DNA of 64,000 nucleotides from Lycorma delicatula. Lineage: Eukaryota > Arthropoda > Insecta > Hemiptera > Fulgoridae. The stretch's first letter is position 1. Each line of letters starts with the position of its first letter. Made by a program: the position numbers and the translations under genes. Below the pieces are notes generated by a model, which did not search any database, was not told the DNA's origin, and was given only the letters and a program-made list of their open reading frames with translations. This document shows, in pieces, positions 33,261-45,268 of this stretch. The stretch is from positions 119,830,437 through 119,894,436 of the forward strand of contig NC_134462.1 of NCBI RefSeq assembly GCF_047948215.1, given 5' to 3'.

Positions 33261-33923
33261 GTGACTTCCTTGCATGCCTATTAAATTACTTATACACATT
33301 TTTTTTTAAATGAAAAGTACATTAAATGTTATTTCACTAATAACTTCTGATTTTTTTCATTTTTCTATTTTTTTATTTTTATTATTGAATTTTTATTTAT
33401 TGTAAATGGTTTTTACAATCAGAGGTTAATAAATTAATAAATCAATATATTTAAATTAATAAAGAAAGTAAAAAAAAAAGATAATTAAGTCGTATTTGAA
33501 CCGATGTGCCTTTCCCTTGTAAGATACAAATATTTCATTAATTAAAATTTTGACTATAACTCTGAAACCAATGAAAATAGTATCACTTATGATATATATC
33601 GTTGAAAAGCTCTCAATGGGGGCTTATTACTAAAGTTAAGAAAAAGCCCAAAATCCAGAGTTTTCGAATTTCGAGCTTTGTTAGAAACAACACAACTAGA
33701 TGTTTCAACAGTCCTAAATCCAAACTTTTAACATTCTAAGGCTAATCGTTTTTGAGTTATTCGAGGTACGTACATACAGACGTCACGCCGTAACTAGTCA
33801 AAATGGATTCAGGGATAGTCAAAATGGATATTTCCGTTGAAATCTGAAAACCAAAATTTTTCGCGATTATAATGCTTCCTTGTAATTCGTACAATAATGC
33901 TTTTTAAGTACAAGGAAGTAAAA
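33261..33923. mobile_element. Candidate MITE-like non-autonomous DNA element
   Basis: GTGACTTCCTTGCATG at 33261-33276 and the reverse complement of 33908-33923 (TTTTACTTCCTTGTAC) match at most positions, suggesting terminal inverted repeats. A perfect subterminal pair CTTCCTTGTA / TACAAGGAAG lies at 33875-33884 and 33909-33918. The interior is complex, non-coding sequence unlike the A/T-rich flanks. Target duplication not identified. Confidence 0.4.
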
Positions 33924-34047
33924 ATCATTATTTGCCGGAATGGCCAAACGAACATAAAATATCAATCCTATGACTAAAGCGGTGAGCTATTCAATTTGTT
34001 TGTTTTTTTTAAAGTAACTTTCTTTAAATTGAATTTAATTATTTCAA

Positions 34048-34408
34048 ATTGGCTATAGCCCACCGGGCGGGTCTAGTGATTAACTCGTCGTCGCAGAAAC
34101 AATTCGTCGTTGGTTAACAGGTGATTTTCGAAATCGAGGGTTATGAAGTTCAAATCCCAGCGAACGTTAATTGGTTTTATACGGATTTGAATTCTAGGCA
34201 ATGGATGCACGTGTACTTTAACGGTTGTGGTTCAGTTTAACCGCACGTCTCAGGAACGGTCGGCCTGAGTCTGAATAAGACTACACCTTATTTACATGAT
34301 ATACATAACACCGTCATTTCATTGGGCCGTGGAGGATTACTTACTGTTCACTAGTTAAACAGATTTCAACGTACACGTTAGGAAAGAAAGAAAAAAGAGA
34401 TTGGCCAT
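34048..34408 (+). mobile_element. SINE-C copy, near full length, target duplication with one mismatch
   Basis: The body (34057-34399) starts GCCCACCGGGCGGGTCTAGT, the A-box side of a tRNA-like head. GTTCAAATCCC is the B box near 34150. Then come the unique body (CTCAGGAACGGTCGG..) and an A/G tail. It aligns along its length with 46699-46994 and has an extra stretch around 34100-34130. ATTGGCTAT (34048-34056) and ATTGGCCAT (34400-34408) are the probable 9-bp target duplication. Confidence 0.85.
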
Positions 34409-35419
34409 CGTTCGTGTCACTCACTGAAGGAGATAAAATTAAAGAAATTCTCAAATTACAATTCAAATATAGTAATTTAAAAAGTAAATGAATAAAAAAG
34501 TAAGTAAAAAACCGTTTATCTTCATAAAAAAAAAAAAATAGTGTTTCGAAATGACTTGTAAATAAATACGAATGTTATATTTATATTTCCACGAGAATTA
34601 CGGGTAATCCTTATTGTCGTATAATAATGCTTTGCTGTAATATGACTCGATTCTTTAGATATCCTCGATAAATGATTATGAGACAAATATACTTCTATCG
34701 ATGAAAACAACTGTCAACAAAGATCAAAGAAATTCTAGGTTTTTTACTTTTATTACGAACTATTTGTACATATGAAAGTAAAATATATGTCTGTAAAACG
34801 CATTCAGGTATCGAAAAATATCTAGATTTAATAATAATGTGAAGACAAGAGTGATTTAAACGAAAAGCATTATGGCGGTTTGAATACAGTTTAAAGAATT
34901 GCTCCAACCTAACACAATTAAAGGGAAGTAGACCTATATAAATAAGATAATGTAGAACATTATCAAATTCCCGTTTGAAGTATATTATCTTTTGCTGTAC
35001 GTTCAAGAAGTACGAACGAGTTTTAAAGATACGTATCTTATCGATCACAGTTTGCCGTAAGTATGAATCGTGTAGAATGATATTTAGAAAATTATAAATG
35101 TTAACTTATTGAGCTTATATTCATGAATTTGAAATTTTTGCTAAAAAGAATAGTCACTTTTTCTTTAAATAAAAATGTACGTCTCTGTAAAAATTAGACA
35201 GCATTAATTGTTTTCTTATTAACTCCACAAAATACTTCGGTTTACGCGAAAGGGACATGTTATGCTTCCGTTGCCGTTTTAATAGATCCCTGAATCTTTT
35301 AAAAAACTCTTCTTACTAAATTATTTTTAAAATAATTAAAGGATTTTCTTTTACAGAAAACGATAGAATCTCTTTTCACTCTTTCGATGAATTTTTTAAA
35401 AACTAATAAAGTTTTTTTA
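34409..35419. other. AT-rich stretch containing an unexplained 117-aa ORF
   Basis: Mostly AT-rich with no repeat family recognised. The ORF at 34695-35048 (minus) is listed separately. Confidence 0.5.
34695..35048 (-). CDS. Unidentified 117-aa ORF, possible exon
   Basis: This is the longest ORF outside mobile elements that is not a simple repeat. It starts at ATG 35048 and has a hydrophobic stretch (VLHYLIYIGLLPFNCVRLEQ) and a second one later (VLQTYILLSYVQIV). The first recalls the front of insect chemoreceptors (a 'GLLPF' before TM1), but that is weak pattern matching. No splice-site-supported continuation was found and the frame simply ends at a stop. It may be chance in AT-rich DNA. I do not assign a function. 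Confidence 0.15.
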   Translation of the reverse strand: MIDKIRIFKTRSYFLNVQQKIIYFKREFDNVLHYLIYIGLLPFNCVRLEQFFKLYSNRHNAFRLNHSCLHIIIKSRYFSIPECVLQTYILLSYVQIVRNKSKKPRISLIFVDSCFHR

Positions 35420-36320
35420 AATCCTGTTCTGCATCCCGTTCAGCATGTACAGACGAATTCGGAAAGTTCTGTCCGACAAAGAAAATACAAGTTTTTTCAC
35501 AATTTTATTTTTGTGTTTCAATGCAATCGCTTTACGGTTTGATTCGTTTAGACCAACAAGTTTCCAGCGCTTTAATATCCGGCATATAATTCGATTTATC
35601 CAACGCCGCAAAATAAGCGGTTATTTCAGCTTTGTCCTCATCATTTGAAGTACATCTTCGTCCAGCGAGCCATTTCTCCAGGTTTTGGTATAGGAAATAA
35701 TAACTGCGAGCCGAATACAGCTAATGGGAAAGCATAGATCGTGGAGTTTTGCGGCGACAACTCTGTGACGCGTGTCTGTAGGCATAATATCGGTTCAGAA
35801 ATTAATCGTAACACTCTCCCGTGATATTTCTGTCATTTTCCTGACAGTCGATGAGCACCGCAACACAAGAATTCCCAAAAATCGCACCCAAGGCTTTTCC
35901 TGCAGATGGAATCGTTTGCGTTTTCTTTGATATAATTTCTCCTGCTTCCTACTTTTTGGGCTCTGTTTAGTTTCTGCGTGTAACGACGAGTCCAAGTTTC
36001 ATCTGCTGTTAGAAAACGTCGAAGAGACATAGCGGAATTGCGTTTTAATAAGTCTAAACACCGTGTAAAAGTGTCGAATTCGGTTTCGACTATTAACAAG
36101 CGCGGTATCCATCAACCGAAACGCTTTTTCATACCCTAAAAATCGTGTAATATGTGTGGATACGATGTATCAACATGTCAGTAAGCTTGCGTATCTTCGG
36201 TTGGCGATCATTTAATACGGCATTCTGGATTTTTGTAACGATTTCGTTGGTCGTAATGGTTTTTGGGCGTCCTGAGCGTTCATCATCTTGAATAGACGTC
36301 GACATAATTTGAACATACAT
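35420..36320 (-). pseudogene. Mariner transposase relic (second family)
   Basis: From 36310 downward the minus strand reads STSIQDDERSGRPKTITTNE and IQNAVLNDRQPKIRKLTDM (HTH region with the linker motif SGRPKT). After a gap come SAMSLRRFLTADETWTRRYT (about 36030-35970, first catalytic D in the ADETW motif) and QKLNRAQKVGSRRNY. Then VAAKLHDL and a weak KPGEMARWTKMYFK-like C-terminal block (about 35700-35650) follow, and it fades near 35420. The second catalytic block (HQDNA) is not readable and stops are common. The ends are approximate and terminal repeats were not found. Confidence 0.75.
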
Positions 36321-36470
36321 GGATCAATTGTTATATACAAAAAATTTTATATAATTAATACGTGAAGTTTTATTTATTACTGAATGATACTTTTTACTTG
36401 CATACGCTATGCTGCGATCAATTCCAAGAAAATCGGGAGGAGTAAACGCACTATACATTCGTAAGAGTGT

Positions 36471-36510
36471 GTTCCTGATGATGGAAATTACTTTCTGAAA
36501 ATGCTTGGAC
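36471..36510 (+). ncRNA. Hammerhead-ribozyme-like motif, copy 2 (most decayed)
   Basis: Stem I GTTC (36471-36474), core CTGATGA (36475-36481), extra T, stem II GGAAA-TTAC-TTTCT (36483-36496 with the first pair a wobble), core GAAA (36497-36500), stem III AATGCT where the palindrome is damaged, T at the cleavage position, then GGAC closing stem I with one wobble pair. Its stem II sequence differs from the copy at 24909-24948 but still pairs. Confidence 0.35.
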
Positions 36511-39500
36511 CTGTTACATGTATAATTATTGCTAAGCGGATTATATATTTATTATAATATGTAAATTTAACCTACATTTTTAAACGATTACTAATAAACA
36601 AAGCAGCAAAACTCTTTTAACTGAATATATGTTCAGGAAACGTCTAAAAAGGCTTCCAAAAGCTGCATAGGAAAATTATTGATCTTTTTATTTAATTCTC
36701 ATAATTTTCTAGTGTATTATTCTTTATACAGCGGATAATCCGGTACGAAAACTGAAAACATTATGCATTAGTTATTTAGTAGTGCTTTTACTACGTAAAA
36801 ATACTGGATAGAAGATAAACAAAATAAATTAATGATAAACTAATGTACGATCAGTAATTCTAATTTATGTCTTGCATTTAATGTACTAATACCGGATGAA
36901 AGTACTACGTGTTGTTTAAAATATAATTTGTTTTTAATTAAAAACGTTCATTTGCAATAGAATTAAAACGATCTGCTAGACTTAGTTGTTACGTAAGAGA
37001 TATCTAATAAACAAAAAAGTGATTTTATGAATTATATTTACAATTATAATTATACAATAAAAATTATTTCACTTGAAATTGTTTAATTTTCAGTTTTTAT
37101 TTGGATCGGAATTTTAGTTTTACGGTATTAATTTGATCAATTTTTTTATTTTATCAATAAAATCTCAGACACAAATATAAAACAACTGGAAAATCAGATA
37201 TCTGTAAAATTTACAGTTATCAACATTTAAGCGCCCGAATCGTAGTTTGGTTTAATGTGTTCGATCTCTTCCACGGCAACGTCTGTTACGTAAACCGTAA
37301 CCATCATGTTACGCATACGTAACAGTGTCTACAAGGTCTATGAAGTAACAGAATAGCAAAATATGATTTCCATTTAAAAACAAGAATTGAAAATAAAAAA
37401 ATCCGTTTCGGTACGCCGGAAGGCGGAGGTAGATTGCACAGGTGTTAAGTAGGGGACAAAAAAGATTTCCACGTTAAAGTTAAGAAAAACTTCAAATTTA
37501 CTCGATACGACAATGTTTGAATGTGAAAAAATTTCACATGTTTAGCGTACGACAAGCCTCATCTTGCAATTCCAGCATCGTTTTGTTCATCCCTTCCCAT
37601 AAGGGTTGGTCATATCAAAAATTGTTACAGACAAAGGTTTTTTGTAATGTTTACAGCATTAACGACCACTTGAAACCGGTTCGATGCTGTGCCTATTAAG
37701 AGAGATAAGATTTTTTTGTTGTCTTCAAAACCCCACTTTTTCTACCTCTTGGGCCAATGGTTGGTGATATCAAAAAACTTTACTTAGATAAGTTTTAGGC
37801 CCTTATCCAAAGAATAGTAGGATTTTTAAACGAATTAGATATGTTTCTTAATAAGAAAGTTATAGCTATATTTTGTTTTTGTTTTTTCTAAAAAGCCTCC
37901 CCATTTCCACCCCTATGGTCCGATTTTTTCCATTACAAACTCTCATTAACAAAATCTCGAACGACAATACGATGTGTGCACATAGAAATAAAATTAAACA
38001 TTTTAAAAAACCCACTACGAAATTAAATTGGATAATTAAATATTAAAATATTAATTAGAAATACTTAGAAACATTCGAAAGCTGTTTTGAAAAAAGATTA
38101 CTACAGCGCTCCCTGGAGGCATATAACCGCTAATCTAATAACGCGCTCTGAATTGACGCCTATGTAATGCAAAAAACCGCATCGACATAAGTCCAGTGGT
38201 TTTTGAAGAAAATGATAACAAACACAGCCCCCCCTCCCCACACACACACACACACACAAAACCTCTTACCCCAAACGCTATACCGTGTCCGTTTTCTCGT
38301 GGGTAAAAAGGAAATACGTTAAACAATTTAATTTTATCGATTTAAAAACTGTTAGTCTTTCTCGTGACGATTTAAAATTTAAAATACGTCGAGAAGGGTT
38401 GGAATTTACTCTTGAAATATGAGATGATTTAAAATCTAAATAACAATTTTGAAATATTCTTCTTTCCATTTAATGATATATTCTGATTCGGTATGCCGCA
38501 TCATTAGGTTAGGCTATTAGGTCATATGAAAGACATCGAACTGAGCTATTATAGTTTGAAAACGGTATAATGAGTTTTTTTTACATAGGGTTGTACCTAC
38601 TTTATCTTAAAATTAAAATGTAAAATCATTTTTTGATATTTTTCACCGTTTACTGATAGCAATTAATATTCTTTAAAAGTAATAACTTAACACCTTGAAT
38701 ATTAGTGAAGGTTTATAAATGCGAGATAATTTTGTTTTATATAAAAAGAATCCATATCGCTTTTGAAAAATTGTAGTCGATAGAAAAATGAAGTGAAGGT
38801 TAAATAAGCAAAAGTTCGCTAATGGGATCGACGCGTTGGTTTTTATTTCAAGATACATTTTCTTCGTAGATCGTTGTATCTTGCTCAAGTTTATTTATGG
38901 ATGTAAAAATCCAACATAATAAATTAAGGAAGTATTATTAATCGGTAGATTTTACTTAAGTAAATCTGTTGAAATCTTTATCTGACACGCATTCATTCGG
39001 TATTCTGCATCTTATCCGGTGCTATTAAATTAAATCGGGGTGAGGTTCAGTTGTTTGAAAAGAGATTTCTAATTGGCCTTAAGGGAATTTAAATACGGTA
39101 ATAAAATAGATTTAACCTTACCTGCGTCATCGAACACGGCTAAATTTGCCTGCAGTAGTGCTTATAAGTGATAGGATTACGGTTTGCTGCTGTAATAACA
39201 CGATTGAACACAAAACTGTAAAACAAAACTGCTTCTCCTTAACATTTGTTCACCTTATTCTTATTAGTTTGATCTTTTATCTGTTAAGTTAGTTTATAAT
39301 ATATATGTATAGTTCGTTATAAACTTTTATATTTACTTTTAATATATACGTTTATGTACTCTTCGTCTCTGAAAAGAAGGAAGGTTTAACTGAGGGATAC
39401 AAAATTAGGCGTGTGATTGCATTATTTTAACTCTTATTTTAAAATCGTCTTAAAATATACTAACGTTATAGAAAAATAGTTACTACTTCTTACTTAATCG

Positions 39501-41194
39501 GTAATAATTTAATATAATTTTAACGGTTAAAAATATATTTTATAATTTAAGAAAAAAACAGAATTTTTGTTTTAACCGTGATTACTACTGAAACAATAAC
39601 CAAAAAAGTGTTTGAAATTCATATTCTTATTCCTAAGATATTATTAAATATAATACGATTAATAAATATAGACTTTTATTTATACTCGGTAAAAGTAACG
39701 AAGAAGTTTCATTCTTTTTCAGTATTTTAGTAATTACCGGGTCCACACTGGTGTCGGAACGCAGTTTCAGTACTGCTTTTCGGGAGAAATAGAACTATAG
39801 TTTTACATAAGATTTGTTTTAACTTAGTCTGGCCTATGTTTGTCCTTAACAAAGTATTCGTTGTTGTAACAATAAAATACATTATCGCTTCCTTTAATGT
39901 TGTGTGACGGACAGTGCTTTTGCCTAAATATATCCTACAATACTGAGCATGCGCTGCCAGTCGGTGAGTCTTTTGTTTACGTCTACCAGACACAGAAAGC
40001 TAGATCTAAAAACATGGCTTCAAAAACACCGACTGCAAACGATATTCGAACGAGACGAGCAGAGTCATCCGCTTTCAAGGATACCAACCCATTTGCTCTA
40101 TGGACACGGTGGAACATCAAAATCTGACTAATTCATTGAATAAAACATTTTACAATGATGTTTCAACTGTCGTTAAGTCGTTCAAACGTTCACGTATTAA
40201 ATGTTTTTGTGGTTATTAAAATTTTTCGTTGGATTTCTAACCTCATTTCACTTTTATTTTTAAAAAGATAACTTTTGCTTTTTCTCGATGTAAACATCGA
40301 AATTATTGTGCATTTTTCGCAACATTGGCGTGTAGCCAGCCGCCTATAGCTGTGTACCGTGTTCATGCGGTTTGCTATAATACAAAATATTTGTATACTG
40401 GAAAATTTACGAGCGCATCGGATAATTATTCGGGCTGATATCAAAATATGAGATCTTGAGAAATAATTCATCAGTAAGTAGTTTCCATTTATATATTAAA
40501 GATGAAATTAAACAAAAAATCGAATTAGTTATCTGTGAAAAAATCTTACAATTACCGTTGAGAGAAGTTTACCAACATTGAAAAGTTCATAACGCTTATT
40601 TAATGAAATATCTATGATGAAACATTAATCCTCAGAATAAAATGGAGCTTTTTAAGTAATTCCTTATTTTTAAAGGGAAGAAAATAATAAAAACGAAACC
40701 AATGTTTATTAAAATCAAGAAGTTCATTCGAACTTCGCCGGTTAGAGTCCGCAGAACTGGACGGCTCGGCCAAGTCAACGAACTATGTATACAATTCTAA
40801 ACATGATCTAACCTAAAAGTGATATGAAAATGGTAAAATATTTAAAAAATAAGCACGAAAACATTATATTTCAATTCAGTTACATTTGTAATAAAGAAAA
40901 CTTAAAAAATACCTCGAATTTTGTAAGACAACGTTTTTTCTTCCATTTGATTAACCGGGGAACTAGAATACGTCACTTTTTCCTCAATGTTTTCCTCAAA
41001 ATGTGTATTTACGAATCGCGCCGCTAGGTAGCAATGCTTGATAGTACTAGATAGCGTAAAAAAACTTGATAATCTACTTGAAATAATAAAATTTAAAAGA
41101 AAATATACCACAACTTGATTTAATAGTAAATGCCCTTATGTAAATTCCCATCACTTCATTAAAGAAAAATAAAAGTATTAGTTTACAAGATATT
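36511..41194. other. Intergenic stretch, no gene recognised
   Basis: Mostly AT-rich. A patch at about 37380-38000 is more complex and repeat-like, with polypyrimidine phrases such as CCCCATTTCCACCCC, but no family was recognised. A (CA)n run lies at 38239-38257. A patch at 39880-40140 contains a 76-aa ORF without recognisable motifs. Other ORFs here look like chance. Confidence 0.5.
38239..38257. repeat. (CA)n microsatellite
   Basis: About nine CA units, preceded by a C-rich run. It creates a spurious cysteine-valine ORF on the minus strand. Confidence 0.9.
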
Positions 41195-42117
41195 ATGCAG
41201 CTCTCCAAGATTCCCTATTTAGTGCAAGTCGTTTCATTTCAGTATACCCCCTACATCCTACATCCCTAACAATTTGTTTTACATATTCCAAACGTGGCCT
41301 GCCTACACAATTTTTCCCTTCTACCTGTCCTTCCAATATTAAAGCGACTATTCCAGGATGCCTTAGTATGTGGCCTATAAGTCTGTCTCTTCTTTTAACT
41401 ATATTTTTCCAAATGCTTCTTTCTTCATCTATTTGCCGAAATACCTCTTCATTTGTCACTTTATCCACCCATCTGATTTTTAACATTCTCCTATAGCACC
41501 GCATTTCAAAAGCTTCTAATCTTTTCTTCTCAGATACTCCGATCGTCCAAGTTTCACTTCCATATAAAGCGACACTCCAAACATACACTTTCAAAAATCT
41601 TTTCCTGACATTTAAATTAATTTTTGATGTAAACAAATTATATTTCTTACTGAAGGCTCGTTTAGCTTGTGCTATTCGGCATTTTATATCGCTCCTGCTT
41701 CGTCCATCTTTAGTAATTCTACTTCCCAAATAACAAAATTCTTCTACCTCCATAATCTTTTCTCCTCCTATTTTCACATTCAGTGGTCCATCTTTGTTAT
41801 TTCTACTACATTTCACTTTTACTTTTTACTTTTGTTTTGTTCTTGTTTATTTGCGATAGTTCTTGCGTAGGACTTCATCTATGCCGTTCATTGTTTCCTC
41901 TAAATCCTTTTTACTCTCGGCTAGAATTACTATATCATCAGCAAATGGTAGCATCTTTATCATCTTTATCTTTTCACCTTGTACTGTTATTCCGAATCTA
42001 AATTGTTCTTTAACATCATTAACTGCTAGTTCCATGTAAAGATTAAAAAGTAACGGAGATAGGGAACATCCTTGTCGGACTCCCTTTCTTATTACGGCTT
42101 CTTTCTTATGTTCTTCA
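41195..42117 (-). pseudogene. RTE-A fragment truncated at both ends (RT motif to near the stop)
   Basis: It covers the stretch corresponding to about residues 697-1000 of the intact RTE-A protein and is nearly identical to it. The segment reads ELAVNDVKEQFRFG, then LPFADDIVILAES, where R is replaced by P beside the FADD motif, and later YLGSRITKDGRSRS. Local damage includes a 9-base duplication (ATCATCTTT, about 41957-41970) and a rearranged T-rich patch at about 41815-41855 that breaks the frame. Unusually, the last codons, stop and poly-A are also absent: similarity starts at ATGCAGCTC (41195) with no tail. No target duplication was seen. Confidence 0.92.
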
Positions 42118-42994
42118 TAATGTTGGATTAATAATTATATAAATATTTGATGTTAAAAACTAATATTTCAAAAATTGAGTAACTGTCCACTTTATTAAAG
42201 AATTGGAGGATCGTATCTCACTTTCAAATGAAATAGATTTAAATGAAGTGCAGCAAAAAATGCGTATATGTAATTTAATAGGCGTACAAAGAAGTCATGT
42301 GGTGTCCACATCAGATTTTTTAATTAAAATCATTCGTTTATTTCTAAACTGTTCTTGATGTATTCTAAAGTCACATTAAAAATTTAATTACGCACCTGCT
42401 CTACGAAAATAAACGTTTGGCACTTTTTTAGTTGAATATTGTTTTAAGAAAAACATACTTAGAAGGTACTAGGACTGTATATTTAGAATGCAGACCGTAT
42501 TATTTAATACATTTTTTGATAAATCATGATATTTGATTATCACTATTCTGAAGATAGTATACAGAATTTCCCGAGGTGTTGGCTAAACCTAAAAAACTGA
42601 TTCGGTTCATCAGAATAATAAAAAACGTTCACGCGATTATATACGTTATCTCGCTTCATTTTCCCCCTGACCTCGTAAAATTATAATTTTAATCGCGAAT
42701 TATTAATAGTTCCATAAATATTAGTTTTATCAAATTATGATTAATAGATATTAAAACAAAATAATATCTTAATCGTTCAAATCTGTTTTTAAACAACTTA
42801 GATATGACTAAAGGTGTTAAAATGGATCGCAAAAATCACGGCCTCATTTTGTGCTTTTGAAGACCAAATAAATAAAAGATAATAAACAATAATAATTATT
42901 ATTTCAATAATCGTGTTTATACAAAGAAAATTTGAAAAAAAAACATTGTTATTTAATGTCCAGCGTAATTTTTTTACGTTCATTTATTATTATT
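42118..42994. other. AT-rich stretch, no gene seen
   Basis: No ORF or repeat recognised. Confidence 0.6.
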
Positions 42995-43150
42995 ATTTTT
43001 TTTTATGAAGGAGCGAGCATTAACAACTATGGTCATTAGCCCGGTGGAAATCGGTAACGTATGAAAAGATGCCATGTCTGACCAGAATTCGAACCCGGTA
43101 CCTCTGCACGAAATGTTGAGACGCTACCTACTCAGCTGCAAGGGTCGGCT
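42995..43150 (-). mobile_element. SINE-B copy, near complete
   Basis: The minus strand from 43150 reads GACCCTTGCAGCTGAGTAGG (A-box region) and GGGTTCGAATTCTGGTCAG (B box). It continues through CATACGTTACCGATTTCCAC to an A-rich tail (about 43004-42995). The copy at 9405-9525 shares the whole tail half. Its B-box side also resembles SINE-A, while the bodies differ. Confidence 0.8.
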
Positions 43151-45197
43151 GTTTACTTTACTAACGTTGTTTATATACGTTTTTTAAATTCTACCCGTTA
43201 CGAAATTTATTTGGTACCGTACTCGATGATTAAAAAAATAGTTTTTCTTTATTACTGTACCCTTATAATAAACTTTGGCTAATATTGAGAAGACGGAATA
43301 GTAGCTAACTAGCCGTAATGTTCTTACGCTAATTCTTTTCAGCTGTAAAAAAGACGAGTGATTTTTTAACTTGGTACTTTGTTAGCCGTATCAAGATTTT
43401 TTTTTGTTATTTATATATAAATAAATTTAATGGCTTTTCCAATAGTCTGTATTTCATCCCCAAGCTAAATTTCAGCTCTTATTATGATAAATATTTTTCC
43501 ATCAGTTGTGCTAAATCTTTTTTATTCTCATTTCAGTATGATAAACGGTTATAATAAATTTGTAAATAAAGTAGACTTATTTTATACTCATTCCGGTTAA
43601 CTTTTAAAAGGTTTCCCTTTTCTGTAAAGATAGCTAAATTTAATTTGAATCTATATACACACGCGCATACATACACCTTCACACGATATGAACATCAGTA
43701 AAAAGTGTATATCTGCAAGGAAAGTCATACATACGTGTCCCGTATTTGCGAAGTTTTGACCTGAAATTTTTCTAGATATTTTCATTATCATAATAAAACG
43801 TTGATATATCTCAATGGTACCAACATTATAACTTTAAACGTTAGTTATTTTAAAAGCTACAATAATTAATTACTAAAGGAACTAGTACGTAATTCATGAT
43901 TAAATCGGATTTGTTTTTTTATATTGTGCAAAAAATAGTTAAAACTATATAACCGTATTTAACAAATAACTATATTTGAATGCGAAATGTTATTCTTACC
44001 GGTGAAACATTATCTGTTGTAACTTAGGTTTTTGAAAGCGTATTATAATCAGTGAAATGTTACTTTTATCATAATAATAGTTTCCTTATGCGGCTCGAAA
44101 AATTTCCTTAAGATAAAATATTAATTCGTATTATATCTTGATTTTTATAAGACCTTTTCGTCTTTCCGTTATGAAAATAAATTTTCCAGTACGGATGAAT
44201 AAAATTATCGATATATCGGTAAGCAAATGATTTTATGACTCGAAACCGAATACTTCTTTTAACCTAGAACATATTTTAACACGTAAAAGGAAGATTCTAT
44301 TTGGACTCGGCATTTTTCTTAATTAGACGAGTTGATTATACTTAATTGTTTGTCATATATTATGTTTTAACGGTTTCATATTTGTTTATGAGTTTCCTAC
44401 AAAATAAATAGATAAAAATATTCTCGTTTCCATGTAGATGAGTTGATTTTATTTCTGCATTTCGTTCTTCTCTACGAGGGATATCGTTAAACTAATATTC
44501 TATAAGTGAAACATGGTATTCACACAGTTATCCCCTACCAAATAAAACGTTCACTGTTTATTAATTCTTTACAAACACCAATCAGCAGATAGTTGTGTTG
44601 AATATGTGTTTGATTTGAAATAGTAGGTTTGTGGAGTATGAATTGTTCTAATCGGAAGTAATTTTATATTATTAATTACGCTATAATGTTGACTGACATG
44701 AAATGCAGCATTAATACTAATATTAGTAACGTTTTTTAGCATTTTGTAAGGGGTAACGATGTTAATATAATGAAATATAAAATAAAAATAGGAAAACGGA
44801 AATAAAAATAAAATAATGGAAAAATAAAATATTTCAATATTTTTGTATAAGAGTATAATTATGTAGTTTAAATGGCATCATTAAATTTATACCGGTTTAA
44901 ATATATCGGTATACGTCAATAAAACTGGCAGTTGCTTCTGATGTATTACTGGTAGTAAAGGTTTTTTTTTTTGGTGAGCGTCTGAAACGTATTCTTCTTT
45001 TATCGTAGTAGTTCAGAGAAAAAGTTTTACGTGTGGGTGAATGCACATAATAGAGCAATATTTTAAATAGCTGAAGAGGAGAGTAAAAAATATAGAGACA
45101 ACGTTTACAGAGGAGGATTTGATTCATTTTATTGAAATTTTTCTATGAAGCTTTCAGTGGATGGATAGAGAACTGCTACGTCTTTGGTTTTTTAATC

Positions 45198-45199
<2 letters not shown>
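43151..45199. other. AT-rich stretch, no gene seen
   Basis: No ORF with recognisable motifs and no repeat family. Confidence 0.6.

Positions 45200-45266
<67 letters not shown>
45200..45266. repeat. (AC)n microsatellite, about 33 units
   Basis: Uninterrupted AC run. It produces a spurious threonine-histidine ORF. Confidence 0.98.

Positions 45267-45268
<2 letters not shown>

Noticed and set aside
38135..38326. Minus-strand ORF with a Cys-Val repeat
   Set aside because: Produced by a (CA)n run; flanks have no protein-like signal.
39727..40471. ORFs of 60-93 codons on both strands
   Set aside because: Overlapping ORFs on both strands with no recognisable motif and no supporting context.
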